A DNA stretch of 64,000 bases from the NCBI GenBank assembly GCA_041484845.1, contig JBGPIK010000001.1, positions 1 through 64,000 of the forward strand. Reading direction: 5' to 3'. Made by a program: the position numbers and the translations under genes. Below, in pieces: positions 32,447 to 43,142 of this stretch. This DNA comes from JBGPIK01 sp041484845. Its GTDB lineage: Bacteria > Desulfobacterota > Binatia > UBA9968. The notes beneath the pieces are model-generated. The model saw only the letters and a list, made by a program, of their open reading frames with translations. It made no database searches and was not told the DNA's origin. Each line of letters starts with the position of its first letter. The stretch's first letter is position 1.

Positions 32447-33910
32447 TTATTCGTGGGATGGTGGAGCGGGGAGGATCACCATATTTTCCAGCGAATCCGC
32501 GAGTAACTCAGGCGTGATGCGACGGGAGGAGCCAAGATAGTTCGAGGCTGCGATTACGTGTTCGGCGATAAACTTCGGATGGAATCCGGCCAATGGAACC
32601 TTGTGCTTTAAATAAAAGGTATTGAGCAAATGGGCCATCATCTCGGGTGAAAATTCCAATCCATAGGAATCGCAAATTCTGCAGAAAATCTCTTTGTATT
32701 CCTCGATCGTGGGCGGGTTAATCTTAAGCTTGTAATGAACTCGGCGCAGCTGCGCGGGATCCATGAGCTCTTCCGGTGGAAAGTTGGTAGCGAAGATGAC
32801 CAATTGATCGAACAGAAGGGCGAATTTTTTTCCCGTGTGAAGGGTGAGGTAATCCACCTTGCGTTCCAGAGGGAAAATCCATCGGTTTAGCAATTCATGA
32901 GGGCGCACGCGCTGTCGCCCGAAGTCATCGATCACGAATACTCCGCCTGTGGCTTTCAATTGCAGCGGGGCTTCGTAATATTTCGAGTAAGGATCAAAAT
33001 CCAGGTCCAGCATCTCGAGAGTTAGCTCACCCCCCGAAATGATATAAGGCCTTTTGCACCGTATCCAACGCGGGTCGTAGTCCATTTGAGGCAGGAACAT
33101 CGGATGGGAGTCGCCAGAATCGCCACGGTTGTCACTGTGAGAAGGCGGGAGCGGTACATGCACCGATGAGTCGTAAATCTTGATGATCTGCCCGTCAGCC
33201 GCGATAGCATAGGGAATATAAGTCGGCTGTTCGAATGCGCTGACCAAAGCCTCAGCGATCGATGTTTTGCCGTTCCCAGCGGCTCCGTAAATCAAAATGG
33301 CCCTCCCGGAATTAGCCGCGGGCCCAAGGCGCCGAACGATCTCGTCCGAGAGCACGAGATGAGACAACGCCTTTCGTAGCTTCTCGATGCTAATGATCTC
33401 ATTGGTAATTGTCTGCTTTTGAACTTGAACTTGGTACATTTCGAGCGGAACAGGAACCGGTCCAATATACTCACAACGTCGTAGCGCTTCGCTCGCCCTT
33501 TCTTTGCCGGCATGGGTAAGAGCATAGCGTAAGATGTTGTAGTTTTTTGCCGACGGACCGCGTATTTCAACCAGCGCTTCTTTTTTTGCAAATGCTAAAA
33601 GTTCTTCAATGACGGGCCGAGTAAGCTTAATCTGCTCAGAGAGCTCCGGAATAGTTTCCAGGGCCGAGATGTACATGGTTCGCAGAAGGCAATTGAGCAG
33701 AAAATTAGACTCCAGCCCCGTTTGTTCAATAGTTTTGGCAACACGAGGCGGCTCCTGAAGAATCTCATCAAGCCTATCCCGAGTGACGTACCCGAGCGCA
33801 ACCAGATTATCACCGAGGCGGCCGCCGGCGATTTTCTGCTGATGGAGCACTTTTTTGAGCTGCTCCTCGTTGATGACATTATTTTCTAGTAAAAGTTTAC
33901 CGATGGCCAT
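32447..33910 (-). CDS. AAA ATPase with N-terminal MshEN/GspE-N-like domain
   Basis: 487 residues. Residues 1-55 match the short MshEN-type repeat found in T2SE/pilus ATPases (IGKLLLENNVINEEQLKKVLHQQK, GGRLGDNLVALGYVTRDRLDEIL), a c-di-GMP-binding fold in some relatives. A winged-helix-like middle part follows. AAA domain: Walker A IYGAAGNGKTSIAEAL near residue 208, Walker B GGVFVIDDFGRQRV near residue 315 and sensor I VIFATNFPPEELMDPAQLRR. Unlike CpaF it lacks the T2SE Asp and His boxes, so it is not a pilus motor. Eight bases upstream of the activator gene. It may load or regulate a complex; function unknown. Confidence 0.85.
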   Translation of the reverse strand: MAIGKLLLENNVINEEQLKKVLHQQKIAGGRLGDNLVALGYVTRDRLDEILQEPPRVAKTIEQTGLESNFLLNCLLRTMYISALETIPELSEQIKLTRPVIEELLAFAKKEALVEIRGPSAKNYNILRYALTHAGKERASEALRRCEYIGPVPVPLEMYQVQVQKQTITNEIISIEKLRKALSHLVLSDEIVRRLGPAANSGRAILIYGAAGNGKTSIAEALVSAFEQPTYIPYAIAADGQIIKIYDSSVHVPLPPSHSDNRGDSGDSHPMFLPQMDYDPRWIRCKRPYIISGGELTLEMLDLDFDPYSKYYEAPLQLKATGGVFVIDDFGRQRVRPHELLNRWIFPLERKVDYLTLHTGKKFALLFDQLVIFATNFPPEELMDPAQLRRVHYKLKINPPTIEEYKEIFCRICDSYGLEFSPEMMAHLLNTFYLKHKVPLAGFHPKFIAEHVIAASNYLGSSRRITPELLADSLENMVILPAPPSHE

Positions 33911-34074
33911 AAAATGATATTTAAGTCATGGAAACAACACTGCTTTTGGCGAGGCAAACGATTGTATTCATGGTGTTTTCAGAAAAACTTGCAAAAAACC
34001 CTTTCATTATAGGTTATAATCAGCACGTGTCAAGAAAAGTTTCCTGATGGGTCGTGGCCGAAAGGGATTCGGAA
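33911..34074. promoter_or_regulatory. Divergent promoter region between the AAA ATPase and SPOR lipoprotein genes
   Basis: A/T-rich 164-bp gap. A TATAAT hexamer at 34015-34020 could be a -10 element for the plus-strand gene; the best upstream TTGCAA is 20 bp away, longer than ideal. No sigma-54 box is visible. Confidence 0.35.
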
Positions 34075-36195
34075 ATGAGATTTAGATGTTTGCTGATGAA
34101 AGCGGCGATGGCGACACTGTCCTATTTTGTTATCGGCTGTTCCTTATCGGAGCAAAATGCAAAAAAAACCACTCCAGTCGGGTTTATTACCACCCCGGCT
34201 TCGTATTACAGCTCAGCGAAGGCGCGATACCTTGGCGCGAAATATAAGGAAAACTTAGATCGATTGGCCGAACGCATCGTGCGCAATCCTAAAACGGCCA
34301 ATCTGCAATTCGCCAATAACATTTCCTCCGTTGGAGGCATCGGTTTTTTTACTCATTCAGCAACGAATACCCCTGATGAACGGTATTTGGAAGTCATTGT
34401 TAGCGCGCCTCAAAGTTTTGAAAAGAAGGAGATTTTCAACACCAAGGTCGCGCGGATTTTTGCCGCATACGGAACAGAGTTGTTGTCTATTCTTGCCGGC
34501 GATCCAGCCATTTATCAAGAAAACGAAGTCAGCGGCTATGGTTTGAATCTGACCTGGAGAAGCCTTGTCCAGGGTTCAACCGGGAGCGGTATCACTCTGG
34601 AGGGCGCGGTGATGTATTTTTCGAAAGAAACAGTTAGAGCCTTCCTACATCAAGACATCGATCAAAACAATTTTCTCACGAGAGCAATCATCTTCGCGGC
34701 TGAAGAAAACGGCCCACTGAACTTAATTTCTTATCGCCAACCGGATCCGGGGCCGGATACGCGGTTACCTATTCACGAGGAACCCCTTAGCGTGCCGCAA
34801 ATAGACGCTCAAACGGAATCGGGCTCTTTATCCCAGCCGCGAATTGAAGCAGCAAGAGAGACGGCACCGCCTTTAGCCGTGGCCAACGATGAGCGATTGA
34901 CGTCAAGCGCTCGTGTCGTTCCGATTACCGCAGCAAGGCAACAGTCCGCAGATGGCAAGGGGCAAGAGCAAGTCGCAATTAACAAATCACCACAACCGGC
35001 TATTGCCTTCGAAGCCCCGATCGTGCAACCGCCGTTGGTCCCGTCAAAGACACAGCCGGCACGGACTGTAGAACCTACGACTACTAAGAGGACGGAAAGT
35101 ACTTCGGTTACCAAGCGACCCGATGAACAATCTGATTTGCATAAAGCCGAACAACAAGCGAATGCATCTCAAGTATCAAAAGCGGATAGATTTCACCAAA
35201 TAAAACCGTCGAAGGATGAGCGCAAGTCTGCTTCTGGGGAAATGTCGGCGCCGAAAAACGGCGGGCCTGGCACCGAAATACCGAAAGCGGCGACGACCAA
35301 CAAAGCTCAGTCGCAAGGCGCCATTGGCGAACAATTGGCATCCGAGACTTCCAGGGTGGCGGGGAAATCAGGTGACGAAAAGAAAGCAGCCGCATTGTCT
35401 AAGACCACATCTGAAGCTCAAGCCTTTCCCGTGAAAGCAGCGCAACCGGAAGCAAAAAATAAATTTGAGCCATTGACGAGCGAGCAGGTCGCTCTCGCCC
35501 GGAAGAATTCGGTTGCCGGCAGTCAAGAGACGCCGCGCCAAATTGTAAGTGCATTGCCGACGCAAGGGAGCCGAGTGGAAATAGCGAAACCTCTGCCAAA
35601 TCCGGTCACGAAAAAACCAGCGCGTGATGATCCTCAGAACGAAGAAATCGTTGAGGCCGCACCTCTGAGTACTGACGCAGACAAGAGTGCTCGAGGGAAA
35701 AACCATGAAGCCGCGGTTGTCGCGAAATCAACGGTCAAGGCTCCGAGTCTCGCGCCATTGCCGGCAAAAAGTACGGCTAAGGAAAATTCGCCACCGCTAA
35801 GGGCCAAGTTACCCAACGAGCAGATTGGACTGCTATTAACTAAGCCCAGTGGGACCGCACCTGAAAAACGAGCTGTCGCACGCTCGCGGCCCAAAGCGTT
35901 GGAAGGTTATATTATTCAAGTGGGGTTTAACAACAAAAACGACGCGCAGCGCTGGGCCGAAACGCTCGAGCGACGCGGCTACGCCGTCTCTGTGACACAG
36001 GCGGACGGCGCGGGGTCGGTGCGTTTACGATTAGGGAACTTTTCCGTTCGCGACGAAGCCGAGAGACAGCTTAAGTCCCTGAAGCAGGAAGGACTGAGCG
36101 GAATCGTCATCAACCTGCCCCAAGCCTATCGGCCCGAGGTGCCCGTGCCGGCTTCTGAAGAATCGCAACCGCAATCTGTACGAACTAACAATTGA
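34075..36195 (+). CDS. Large lipoprotein with disordered linker and C-terminal SPOR domain
   Basis: 706 residues from ATG 34075; a GTG 21 bases upstream is possible but the signal peptide fits the ATG. Lipoprotein signal MKAAMATLSYFVIGC with the lipobox Cys near residue 22. Folded N-terminal domain at about 35-230 (SSAKARYLGAKYKENLDRLAERI, NNISSVGGIGFFTHSATNTPDERYLEV), unknown. Residues about 230-610 are low-complexity Ala/Lys/Pro/Glu sequence, long enough to span the periplasm. SPOR domain at about 622-690 (GYIIQVGFNNKNDAQRWAETLERRGYAV, VRLRLGNFSVRDEAERQLKSL) binds denuded septal peptidoglycan. Monocistronic and divergent from the activator operon; a role in anchoring an envelope complex is inference. 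Confidence 0.85.
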   Translation: MRFRCLLMKAAMATLSYFVIGCSLSEQNAKKTTPVGFITTPASYYSSAKARYLGAKYKENLDRLAERIVRNPKTANLQFANNISSVGGIGFFTHSATNTPDERYLEVIVSAPQSFEKKEIFNTKVARIFAAYGTELLSILAGDPAIYQENEVSGYGLNLTWRSLVQGSTGSGITLEGAVMYFSKETVRAFLHQDIDQNNFLTRAIIFAAEENGPLNLISYRQPDPGPDTRLPIHEEPLSVPQIDAQTESGSLSQPRIEAARETAPPLAVANDERLTSSARVVPITAARQQSADGKGQEQVAINKSPQPAIAFEAPIVQPPLVPSKTQPARTVEPTTTKRTESTSVTKRPDEQSDLHKAEQQANASQVSKADRFHQIKPSKDERKSASGEMSAPKNGGPGTEIPKAATTNKAQSQGAIGEQLASETSRVAGKSGDEKKAAALSKTTSEAQAFPVKAAQPEAKNKFEPLTSEQVALARKNSVAGSQETPRQIVSALPTQGSRVEIAKPLPNPVTKKPARDDPQNEEIVEAAPLSTDADKSARGKNHEAAVVAKSTVKAPSLAPLPAKSTAKENSPPLRAKLPNEQIGLLLTKPSGTAPEKRAVARSRPKALEGYIIQVGFNNKNDAQRWAETLERRGYAVSVTQADGAGSVRLRLGNFSVRDEAERQLKSLKQEGLSGIVINLPQAYRPEVPVPASEESQPQSVRTNN

Positions 36196-36235
36196 GCCAT
36201 CGTGTGGCTTGAGAGCCAGCGGAAGAGGGTCAACG

Positions 36236-37684
36236 CTAGCCGGCGAGTTTAAGCTTTTGCTTGAGGATCTCGTTAACTTTGTGTGGACTGGCTTTGCCTT
36301 GAGTTGCCTTCATCACTTGACCCACTAAAAAACCAAAAACCTTTTCGTTGCCCGCGTGGTACTGCGCAACCTGCTGGGCGTTTGTCTCAAGCACCTGCTG
36401 AACGGCTGTTTCGATACTTTCGGCATCCGAAAGTTGCTCAAGACCTTGCTCCTTGACAATGTCACTCGGCGATCGGCCCGAATCGATTAGGCTATCGAAT
36501 ACGGTTTTGGCAATTTTGCCACTGATCTTGTCTTCATCGATAAGACGAACAAGTTCCGCCACGTGCCGCGCTGGTACGGGCCAGGAGCGGATATAGAGCT
36601 GCTCGTCGAGGCCGCGTTCTTTGATCACGCGAAACAAATCGCCGATAATCCAGTTGCTGATCGCCTTAGAATTTGAGTGTATTGCGACGGCCGCTTCAAA
36701 AAAATCAGCGACGTCTTTGCGGCTGGTAAGCAGTCCGGCGTCATACACGGAAAGCGCGTATTGGGCAATGAACCGCGTTTTACGCGGATCGGGAAGCTCG
36801 GGCAGAGAATTGCGGATTGCATCGGTCCAGTTCTCATCAATGATGAGTGGGAGCAAATCGGGATCGGGAAAGTAACGGTAGTCATGCGCAAACTCTTTGG
36901 TTCGCATGGAACGGGTAACCTCGCGGTCCGGATCCCACAGACGCGTTTCTTGAACCAGGCGGCCACCATCGGTAAGTGTGTCGATGTGCCTGGCGATCTC
37001 ATACCGTAAGGCTTTTTCCACGGCTTTGAACGAGTTGAGGTTTTTTAACTCGGCTTTGGTGCCCAATGCCTCCGTTCCTTCAGGCCTCACGGAAATGTTG
37101 GCATCGCAACGAAAACTACCTTCCTCCATATTGCCGTCGCAAATTTCGAGATATTGCAGGATCACCCGTAAGGCGCGTAGATAACTTCCCGCCTCCGCAG
37201 CCGTGCGCAGGTCAGGTTCGCTGACAATTTCTAACAGAGGCACGCCGGCGCGATTGAGATCCACCAGGCTAGAGTCTCCATGGAGGTCGTGAATATTCTT
37301 TCCGGCATCTTCCTCCATATGAATGCGCGTGATTCGAATCCGCCGCGATTTTCCATCGACGTCAATGTCAACATAGCCGTTTGTACAAACAGGAAGTTCG
37401 TATTGACTGATCTGATAACCTTTAGGCAGATCGGGATAAAAATAATTTTTTCGCGCGAAACGGCTCGAAGGCGCAATCTGACAATGAGTCGCGAGGCCCG
37501 CTTTAATGGCGAAGTCCACCACTTTTTTGTTTAAAACGGGTAAAACGCCGGGAAAACCGGCGCAGACCGGGCAGGTATGGTGATTAGGCTCGGCGCCAAA
37601 GCGGGTCGAGCAACCACAAAAGATTTTCGACTGGGTAAGCAGTTGAGCGTGAACTTCGAGCCCGATGACCGATTCGTATTTCAT
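36236..37684 (-). CDS. gatB: Asp-tRNA(Asn)/Glu-tRNA(Gln) amidotransferase subunit B
   Basis: 482 residues, the usual length. Typical start [24 protein letters not shown] with the zinc-ligand cysteines continuing in [15 protein letters not shown]; cradle domain: [61 protein letters not shown] and [11 protein letters not shown]-terminal GatB/Yqey tail domain ([24 protein letters not shown]) binds tRNA. The subunit activates misacylated Glu or Asp on tRNA. Six bases after gatA in the gatC-gatA-gatB operon. Confidence 0.97.
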   Translation of the reverse strand: MKYESVIGLEVHAQLLTQSKIFCGCSTRFGAEPNHHTCPVCAGFPGVLPVLNKKVVDFAIKAGLATHCQIAPSSRFARKNYFYPDLPKGYQISQYELPVCTNGYVDIDVDGKSRRIRITRIHMEEDAGKNIHDLHGDSSLVDLNRAGVPLLEIVSEPDLRTAAEAGSYLRALRVILQYLEICDGNMEEGSFRCDANISVRPEGTEALGTKAELKNLNSFKAVEKALRYEIARHIDTLTDGGRLVQETRLWDPDREVTRSMRTKEFAHDYRYFPDPDLLPLIIDENWTDAIRNSLPELPDPRKTRFIAQYALSVYDAGLLTSRKDVADFFEAAVAIHSNSKAISNWIIGDLFRVIKERGLDEQLYIRSWPVPARHVAELVRLIDEDKISGKIAKTVFDSLIDSGRSPSDIVKEQGLEQLSDAESIETAVQQVLETNAQQVAQYHAGNEKVFGFLVGQVMKATQGKASPHKVNEILKQKLKLAG

Positions 37685-37690
37685 AGCGCG

Positions 37691-39148
37691 TTAGAGCCTA
37701 GGCTTTTGCGTATGCCACTCCGTTGCTTGTTCATAGGCATAGGCAATGCGGAGAACGGTCGTTTCGTCGAAATGCTTGCCGATGATCTGCATGCCGATCG
37801 GGAGCGCCTCGGAGTCGAAGCCGCAGGGCAGCGACAATGCCGGCAACCCCGCAAGATTGATCGACAGCGTATAAATGTCCGATAGGTACATCTGTAACGG
37901 ATCATCGGTTTTTTCACCGATTCTAAAGGCCGTACTTGGAGCCGTAGGAGTTACAATGACATCGCAATGCTCAAACGCATTATCGAAGTCTCTCTTGATC
38001 AGCGTGCGCACTTTTTGAGCCTTCAAATAGTACGCATCATAGTAACCCGCCGAGAGTGCGTAGGTTCCGAGCATGATCCTGCGCTTAACTTCCGCGCCGA
38101 AGCCTTCTTGCCGGCTCATCATATAAGTTTCTAGGAGATCGTTCGCTCGCGCGCGATGTCCGAAACGTATGCCATCGTAGCGCGCCAGGTTGGAACTCGC
38201 CTCGGCAGTCGCCACAACATAATATACCGCGACTGCATATTGCGTGTGCGGAAGGGAAATCTCCTCTATCCTGGCGCCGTTTTTTTCCAACAGACAAATG
38301 GCCGCGCGGACCGCATGTTCTACCTCGGGCTGCATTCCGGCAACGAAGTACTCCTTTGGGATGCCCACGCGGAGGCCTTCGATTTCGCCCGTTAGCCGGG
38401 CCGAATAGTGTGGAACGGGTAGGTTGACCGAAGTAGAATCCGCCGGGTCGTAACCGGCGATGGCTTCGAGCATCAGCGCGCAATCCGGTACGTTCTTGGT
38501 CAGGGGACCCACCTGATCCATCGATGAGGCAAAGGCAATGATGCCGTAACGGCTGACGCGCCCGTAGGTGGGCTTGAGCCCGACAATTCCACAATAAGCC
38601 GCAGGTTGGCGAATGGATCCGCCGGTGTCCGTTCCCAGCGCGACGATGCATTGATCGGCGGCCACGGCAGCGGCTGAACCCCCGGAGGACCCGCCCGGCA
38701 CGCGCTCGAGGCTCCAGGGATTTCGTGTGGGGAAAAAGGCCGAGTTCTCGGTTGATGAGCCCATGGCAAATTCATCAAGATTCGTCTTGCCGGTAAAAAC
38801 CGAGCCGGCGGAGCGAAGCTTCGCGACTACGGTCCCGTCGTAAGGCGAAATGAAGTTGTCGAGGATCTTTGAGGCGCATGTCGTGCGCACGCCGTGAGTC
38901 AAAAAATTATCCTTAATCGCAATCGGTATTCCGAGCAAAGGATCTTTGCTTGTGCCGTCGCTAAACCGTTCGTCGGCCCGCTTGGCCTGCTCCCGTGCGC
39001 TGTCGCGGCACAGCGTAATATACGCGTGAACCCGATCGTCAGTCTCCGTGATGCGTCGTAAAATCGCTTCGGTGAGATCCGTCGATGAGATTTCACGTTT
39101 GCGCAATTTCTCATGCGCTTCTAAAAGGGTGAGCGCGGCGATATTCAT
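37691..39148 (-). CDS. gatA: Asp/Glu-tRNA amidotransferase subunit A (amidase)
   Basis: 485 residues of the amidase-signature family. Catalytic Ser-cisSer-Lys triad: Lys in [13 protein letters not shown] near residue 77, the Ser pair in [15 protein letters not shown] and [16 protein letters not shown]. Liberates ammonia from glutamine for transfer to the tRNA-bound amino acid on GatB. C-terminal [25 protein letters not shown] and [14 protein letters not shown] complete the match. Start overlaps the gatC stop by 4 bp. Confidence 0.97.
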   Translation of the reverse strand: MNIAALTLLEAHEKLRKREISSTDLTEAILRRITETDDRVHAYITLCRDSAREQAKRADERFSDGTSKDPLLGIPIAIKDNFLTHGVRTTCASKILDNFISPYDGTVVAKLRSAGSVFTGKTNLDEFAMGSSTENSAFFPTRNPWSLERVPGGSSGGSAAAVAADQCIVALGTDTGGSIRQPAAYCGIVGLKPTYGRVSRYGIIAFASSMDQVGPLTKNVPDCALMLEAIAGYDPADSTSVNLPVPHYSARLTGEIEGLRVGIPKEYFVAGMQPEVEHAVRAAICLLEKNGARIEEISLPHTQYAVAVYYVVATAEASSNLARYDGIRFGHRARANDLLETYMMSRQEGFGAEVKRRIMLGTYALSAGYYDAYYLKAQKVRTLIKRDFDNAFEHCDVIVTPTAPSTAFRIGEKTDDPLQMYLSDIYTLSINLAGLPALSLPCGFDSEALPIGMQIIGKHFDETTVLRIAYAYEQATEWHTQKPRL

Positions 39149-39432
39149 TCAAGGATTTTTGGAACCTTAAAGAAGGATTGATCTTTTTCCGGCGCGTTAG
39201 CCAGCAAATCTGCGGCACGGGCGTGGTTGGTGACGTCATCGTCACGGAAGGCATTTACGATCTCGACGGCGTGCGCGAACGGCTCGATTTGGGAGGCGTC
39301 CAACTGATCGAGCTTGTCGACATACTGTAAAATCTTATCCAGTTGGCCGGTAAGCCGCTCTTCTTCTTCCGGCGTCAATTGCAGTCGGGCGAGCATGGCG
39401 ACGCTTCGAACTTCTTCCGGGGTTATTTTCAC
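39145..39432 (-). CDS. gatC: Asp/Glu-tRNA amidotransferase subunit C
   Basis: 95 residues, standard size: [69 protein letters not shown]. It wraps round GatA and links it to GatB. First gene of the operon. Presence of GatCAB implies that Asn-tRNA or Gln-tRNA is made by transamidation in this organism. Confidence 0.96.
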   Translation of the reverse strand: MKITPEEVRSVAMLARLQLTPEEEERLTGQLDKILQYVDKLDQLDASQIEPFAHAVEIVNAFRDDDVTNHARAADLLANAPEKDQSFFKVPKILE

Positions 39433-39605
39433 TGGTGTTTTCTAACACAAGGACAGGGCCTTTTCCAATCGGATTCGCGTCTGAATGATGAAACGAGCCG
39501 TACGATTGAGGGTTTGAGGTAGTCGGCGCAGCCAGAAGAGGCAGCCTAAAATCACCCGCGGACTTATTTGCAGTTATTTCTTCTTTTGGCTAATAAAGGA
39601 AGTCA

Positions 39606-40334
39606 ATGAATGCCGGCCAATTTTCACTGTCTGAGGAATTTATCCAGCCCATTTTACCCGGGGCCATCGAAGAACAAACCTATTCACGCGGCTACAAGCG
39701 CATAGCCGGTTTAGACGAAGTCGGCAGGGGGCCTCTCGCAGGACCGGTAGTGGCCGCGGCGGTGGTCTTCCCCCGAGGTTTTTCTCATCCAGACATCAAG
39801 GATTCGAAATTGTTGAGCGCAAGGCAGCGCGAAAAGTTGGTGCCTATCATCAGGCGGAACGTAATGGGGTGGGGAATCGGTATCGTCGAGGTTGAGGAAA
39901 TCGATCGCATTAATATCCTTAACGCGAGTTTGCAGGCCATGGTGCAGGCGCTGGCCGCGCTGCGCCCGCTGCCTGATTGTTTGCTCATTGACGGCAATCA
40001 AATAATTCCCGGGGAATTGTTTGACGGCAAGAAGGTGTTCAAAGTTCGCCCGCACCAGAGGACAATAATCAAGGGAGATCAATTGTGTTTTTCCATCGCC
40101 GCCGCGTCCATTCTCGCCAAGGTGACCCGCGATGCGTTGATGGTTAAACTCGACAAGAGATATCCGGAATATGGCTTTGCCCACCATAAGGGATATGGTA
40201 GTGTCGCGCATTTGGAGGCCTTGCGACGCTACGGGCCGTCCCCGGTCCATCGGCGGAGCTTCAAGCCCGTGCGCGATCTTTGTAGCACCCCGGATGCGAC
40301 CTTAACTCTTTTCTCTCCGGCACAGGATGATTAA
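39606..40334 (+). CDS. rnhB: Ribonuclease HII
   Basis: 242 residues. Catalytic acidic residues are visible: Asp-Glu in IAGLDEVGRGPLAGPVVAAAV, Asp in LLIDGN and Asp in AKVTRDALM; also HHKGYGSVAHLEALRRYGPSPVHRRSF. Removes RNA from RNA-DNA hybrids and single ribonucleotides from DNA. The start ATG 39606 follows AAAGGAAG. Its 3' end overlaps yraN by 8 bp. The order rnhB-yraN is common in bacteria. Confidence 0.97.
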   Translation: MNAGQFSLSEEFIQPILPGAIEEQTYSRGYKRIAGLDEVGRGPLAGPVVAAAVVFPRGFSHPDIKDSKLLSARQREKLVPIIRRNVMGWGIGIVEVEEIDRINILNASLQAMVQALAALRPLPDCLLIDGNQIIPGELFDGKKVFKVRPHQRTIIKGDQLCFSIAAASILAKVTRDALMVKLDKRYPEYGFAHHKGYGSVAHLEALRRYGPSPVHRRSFKPVRDLCSTPDATLTLFSPAQDD

Positions 40335-40692
40335 CCTTCGGCAAGTTTTGGGAAAGCAGGGCGAAGAAGTTGCCGAACGCTATCTCATGAAAAAGGGATA
40401 TAAATTGGTTCAGCGCAATTACCGATGTGCGGCGGGAGAAGTAGATCTGATCGTATTGGACCGTCGCGTGATTGTTTTTGTTGAAGTGAAAACTCGCTCT
40501 GGTGACCGCTTCGGCAGCCCTCTTGAGGCGGTCGAGTGGCGTAAGCAACGTAAGATGGTGCGCGCGGCGCAATTTTTTCTCAGCCAAAAACGGCTTCATC
40601 AACGGGATGCTCGTTTCGACGTTGTCGGGATTTCGTGGTCGGGGGGGAAGCCGATCGTCGAGCACATCGAAAATGCGTTCGAAGTGTTGTAG
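40327..40692 (+). CDS. yraN: UPF0102 (YraN) nuclease-fold protein
   Basis: 121 residues. Restriction-endonuclease-like fold with the family signature: GKQGEEVAERYLMKKGYKLVQRNYRCAAGEVDLIVLDRRVIVFVEVKTRSG, including the E-VDLI and EVKTR catalytic-like residues. Function unresolved, possibly DNA processing. Overlaps rnhB by 8 bp and is 9 bp upstream of serS. Confidence 0.95.
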   Translation: MINLRQVLGKQGEEVAERYLMKKGYKLVQRNYRCAAGEVDLIVLDRRVIVFVEVKTRSGDRFGSPLEAVEWRKQRKMVRAAQFFLSQKRLHQRDARFDVVGISWSGGKPIVEHIENAFEVL

Positions 40693-41973
<1,281 letters not shown>

Positions 41974-42174
41974 TCGAGTCAATCGTCGGTGTGGATCATC
42001 CGCAATCCGGTGGTGAGTGACGCATCCCGCCCCGAGTACGGCATTTCTGCTGTTGTGATCTCTCGGTCGGTGGTGAGAGTTCATGTCTTGTATCCCGGCG
42101 TCTGAATTTATATCCTCAAATCGGGCAGCGCTTTGCCGCGGCATGGACTGCAATCGATTCTAGCGCGTTGTTGT

Positions 42175-42213
42175 GGAGGGGTGGGTGAGTGGTTGAAACC
42201 ACCGGTCTTGAAA
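42175..42213 (+). repeat. attL: orphan 5' half of tRNA-Ser(UGA)
   Basis: 39 bases identical to the first 39 bases of the intact tRNA-Ser at 50822, from GGAGGGG to the anticodon loop CTTGAAA, after which the two copies diverge. It has no 3' half and cannot be a functional tRNA. It marks the left end of the island. Confidence 0.93.
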
Positions 42214-42248
42214 TACCGTACCGGGGGAAAATCAATTTCTGAAAAAGG

Positions 42249-42281
42249 ACGGGGAGTTAGGGATAACTTCCCGTTTTTTTT
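42249..42281 (+). terminator. Intrinsic terminator just inside the island's left end
   Basis: Arms ACGGGGAGTT (42249-42258) and AACTTCCCGT (42265-42274) form a 10-bp stem with one G-T pair and a 6-base loop, followed by eight T. It lies 35 bp after the orphan tRNA half and would stop transcription entering from the displaced tRNA promoter. Confidence 0.88.
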
Positions 42282-42354
42282 ATTCTTTCTCGTTACCATC
42301 CTATTTTCCACATTCAATCACATTGTCCACAAAAACACCCATTTTTGACGAAAA

Positions 42355-42382
42355 TTGTTCCCAGGGTGTTCCCAAGGATTCC
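42355..42382 (+). repeat. Left copy of tandem integrase-arm-like repeat
   Basis: Two tandem 11-mers, TGTTCCCAGGG and TGTTCCCAAGG, followed by ATTCC. The same arrangement with two mismatches occurs at 50750-50777 next to the right att site, in the same orientation. Candidate arm-type binding sites for the island integrase. Confidence 0.6.
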
Positions 42383-42400
42383 CCGGGGAAGGTGTTGGCT

Positions 42401-43021
42401 TCAGGAGGGGCCGCTAGGTTTCCACACACCTTTAACACGATTCTGTTTTCTCTCCGGCTTCGTATTATGATGGTCCCATCGACACTGATCGCTACAAAAT
42501 TTCTTCCTTTTGGTTCTGTAGACGCTAAGACTTTCGCAATGTGCACAGAAACCGATCCGTTCGATTTCACCACTAAGCAAACATTTCAACAGCGCATCAT
42601 ACATGACCTCGCTGAGTGTCAACTTCAACGGCGTTCCGACAGCTAATACGAGCGAATTCTTTCCTAGAGTTAGTTTCTTCGTGAGATCGACGATCCGATA
42701 ATGATCCAGGTCAGCGGTAGATGAGGCCAGGTTGACTTGAATGGGGCCGCGGTTAAACCGGTTCAGTGTTCGTTCCACATATTCGAGATCTTTGCACTTA
42801 AGAATGCCATCTAGGCAGCGCTTCAAATTCCGTTTTAGTTCGCGTTCCGATCTGCGCGACGGATATTTAACTGCGGCCCTCGTGCCAGGTCGTTCAAGAT
42901 TCATTTGCCTGACGACCTGCCCAAGCGTCGCCATAATATTACGCGTCTCATTACCATTCATGAAATTGCAAATAAATTGCCCCGCCGCTTGGTAACCGAT
43001 TCCGCCAGATACACGGTTCAT
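42401..43021 (-). CDS. Island protein with C-terminal zinc-binding motif
   Basis: 206 residues from ATG 43021, which has GGAGGGAG upstream; an in-frame upstream extension to 43267 overlaps the divergent gene and is unlikely. The body (about 1-160) is unrecognised and basic (RRSERELKRNLKRCLDGILKCKDLEYVERTLNRF). The C-terminus has CAHCESLSVYRTKRKKFCSDQCRWDHHN, a four-Cys/His treble-clef arrangement similar to CGNR or related zinc fingers, followed by a basic tail. DNA binding is likely; it may be the island's regulator. Divergent from the replication operon with a palindrome between. Confidence 0.72.
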   Translation of the reverse strand: MNRVSGGIGYQAAGQFICNFMNGNETRNIMATLGQVVRQMNLERPGTRAAVKYPSRRSERELKRNLKRCLDGILKCKDLEYVERTLNRFNRGPIQVNLASSTADLDHYRIVDLTKKLTLGKNSLVLAVGTPLKLTLSEVMYDALLKCLLSGEIERIGFCAHCESLSVYRTKRKKFCSDQCRWDHHNTKPERKQNRVKGVWKPSGPS

Positions 43022-43038
43022 AGTCAGCTCCCTCCTTT

Positions 43039-43052
43039 TTCGTGTACACGAA
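43039..43052. promoter_or_regulatory. 14-bp perfect palindrome, candidate operator
   Basis: TTCGTGTACACGAA is fully self-complementary. It sits between the start of the zinc-finger gene and the -35 element of the rightward promoter, 6 bp from the latter, as expected for a repressor site controlling a lysogeny-type switch. Confidence 0.6.
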
Positions 43053-43057
43053 TTATT

Positions 43058-43086
43058 TTGACAATACGCGTACCTTACTCTAAATT
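43058..43086 (+). promoter_or_regulatory. Sigma-70 promoter of the island's rightward operon
   Basis: TTGACA (43058-43063), 17-bp spacer, TAAATT (43081-43086). The spacer contains the palindrome TACGCGTA. It would drive the operon beginning with the excisionase-like gene at 43143. Confidence 0.75.
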
Positions 43087-43142
43087 CAGTGTCAAGGCAC
43101 ATGGTGAGAAGAACAAGGAAACATTTACCGGAGGTGAAAACG

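Noticed and set aside
38085..38651. 188-codon frame inside gatA in another frame
   Set aside because: Arg/His/Gly-rich shadow of gatA.
39711..40250. 179-codon frame antisense to rnhB
   Set aside because: Antisense shadow of a conserved housekeeping gene.
42175..42260. A second tRNA-Ser gene
   Set aside because: Only the 5' 39 bases match; there is no variable arm, T arm or 3' acceptor strand, so it is an att remnant.
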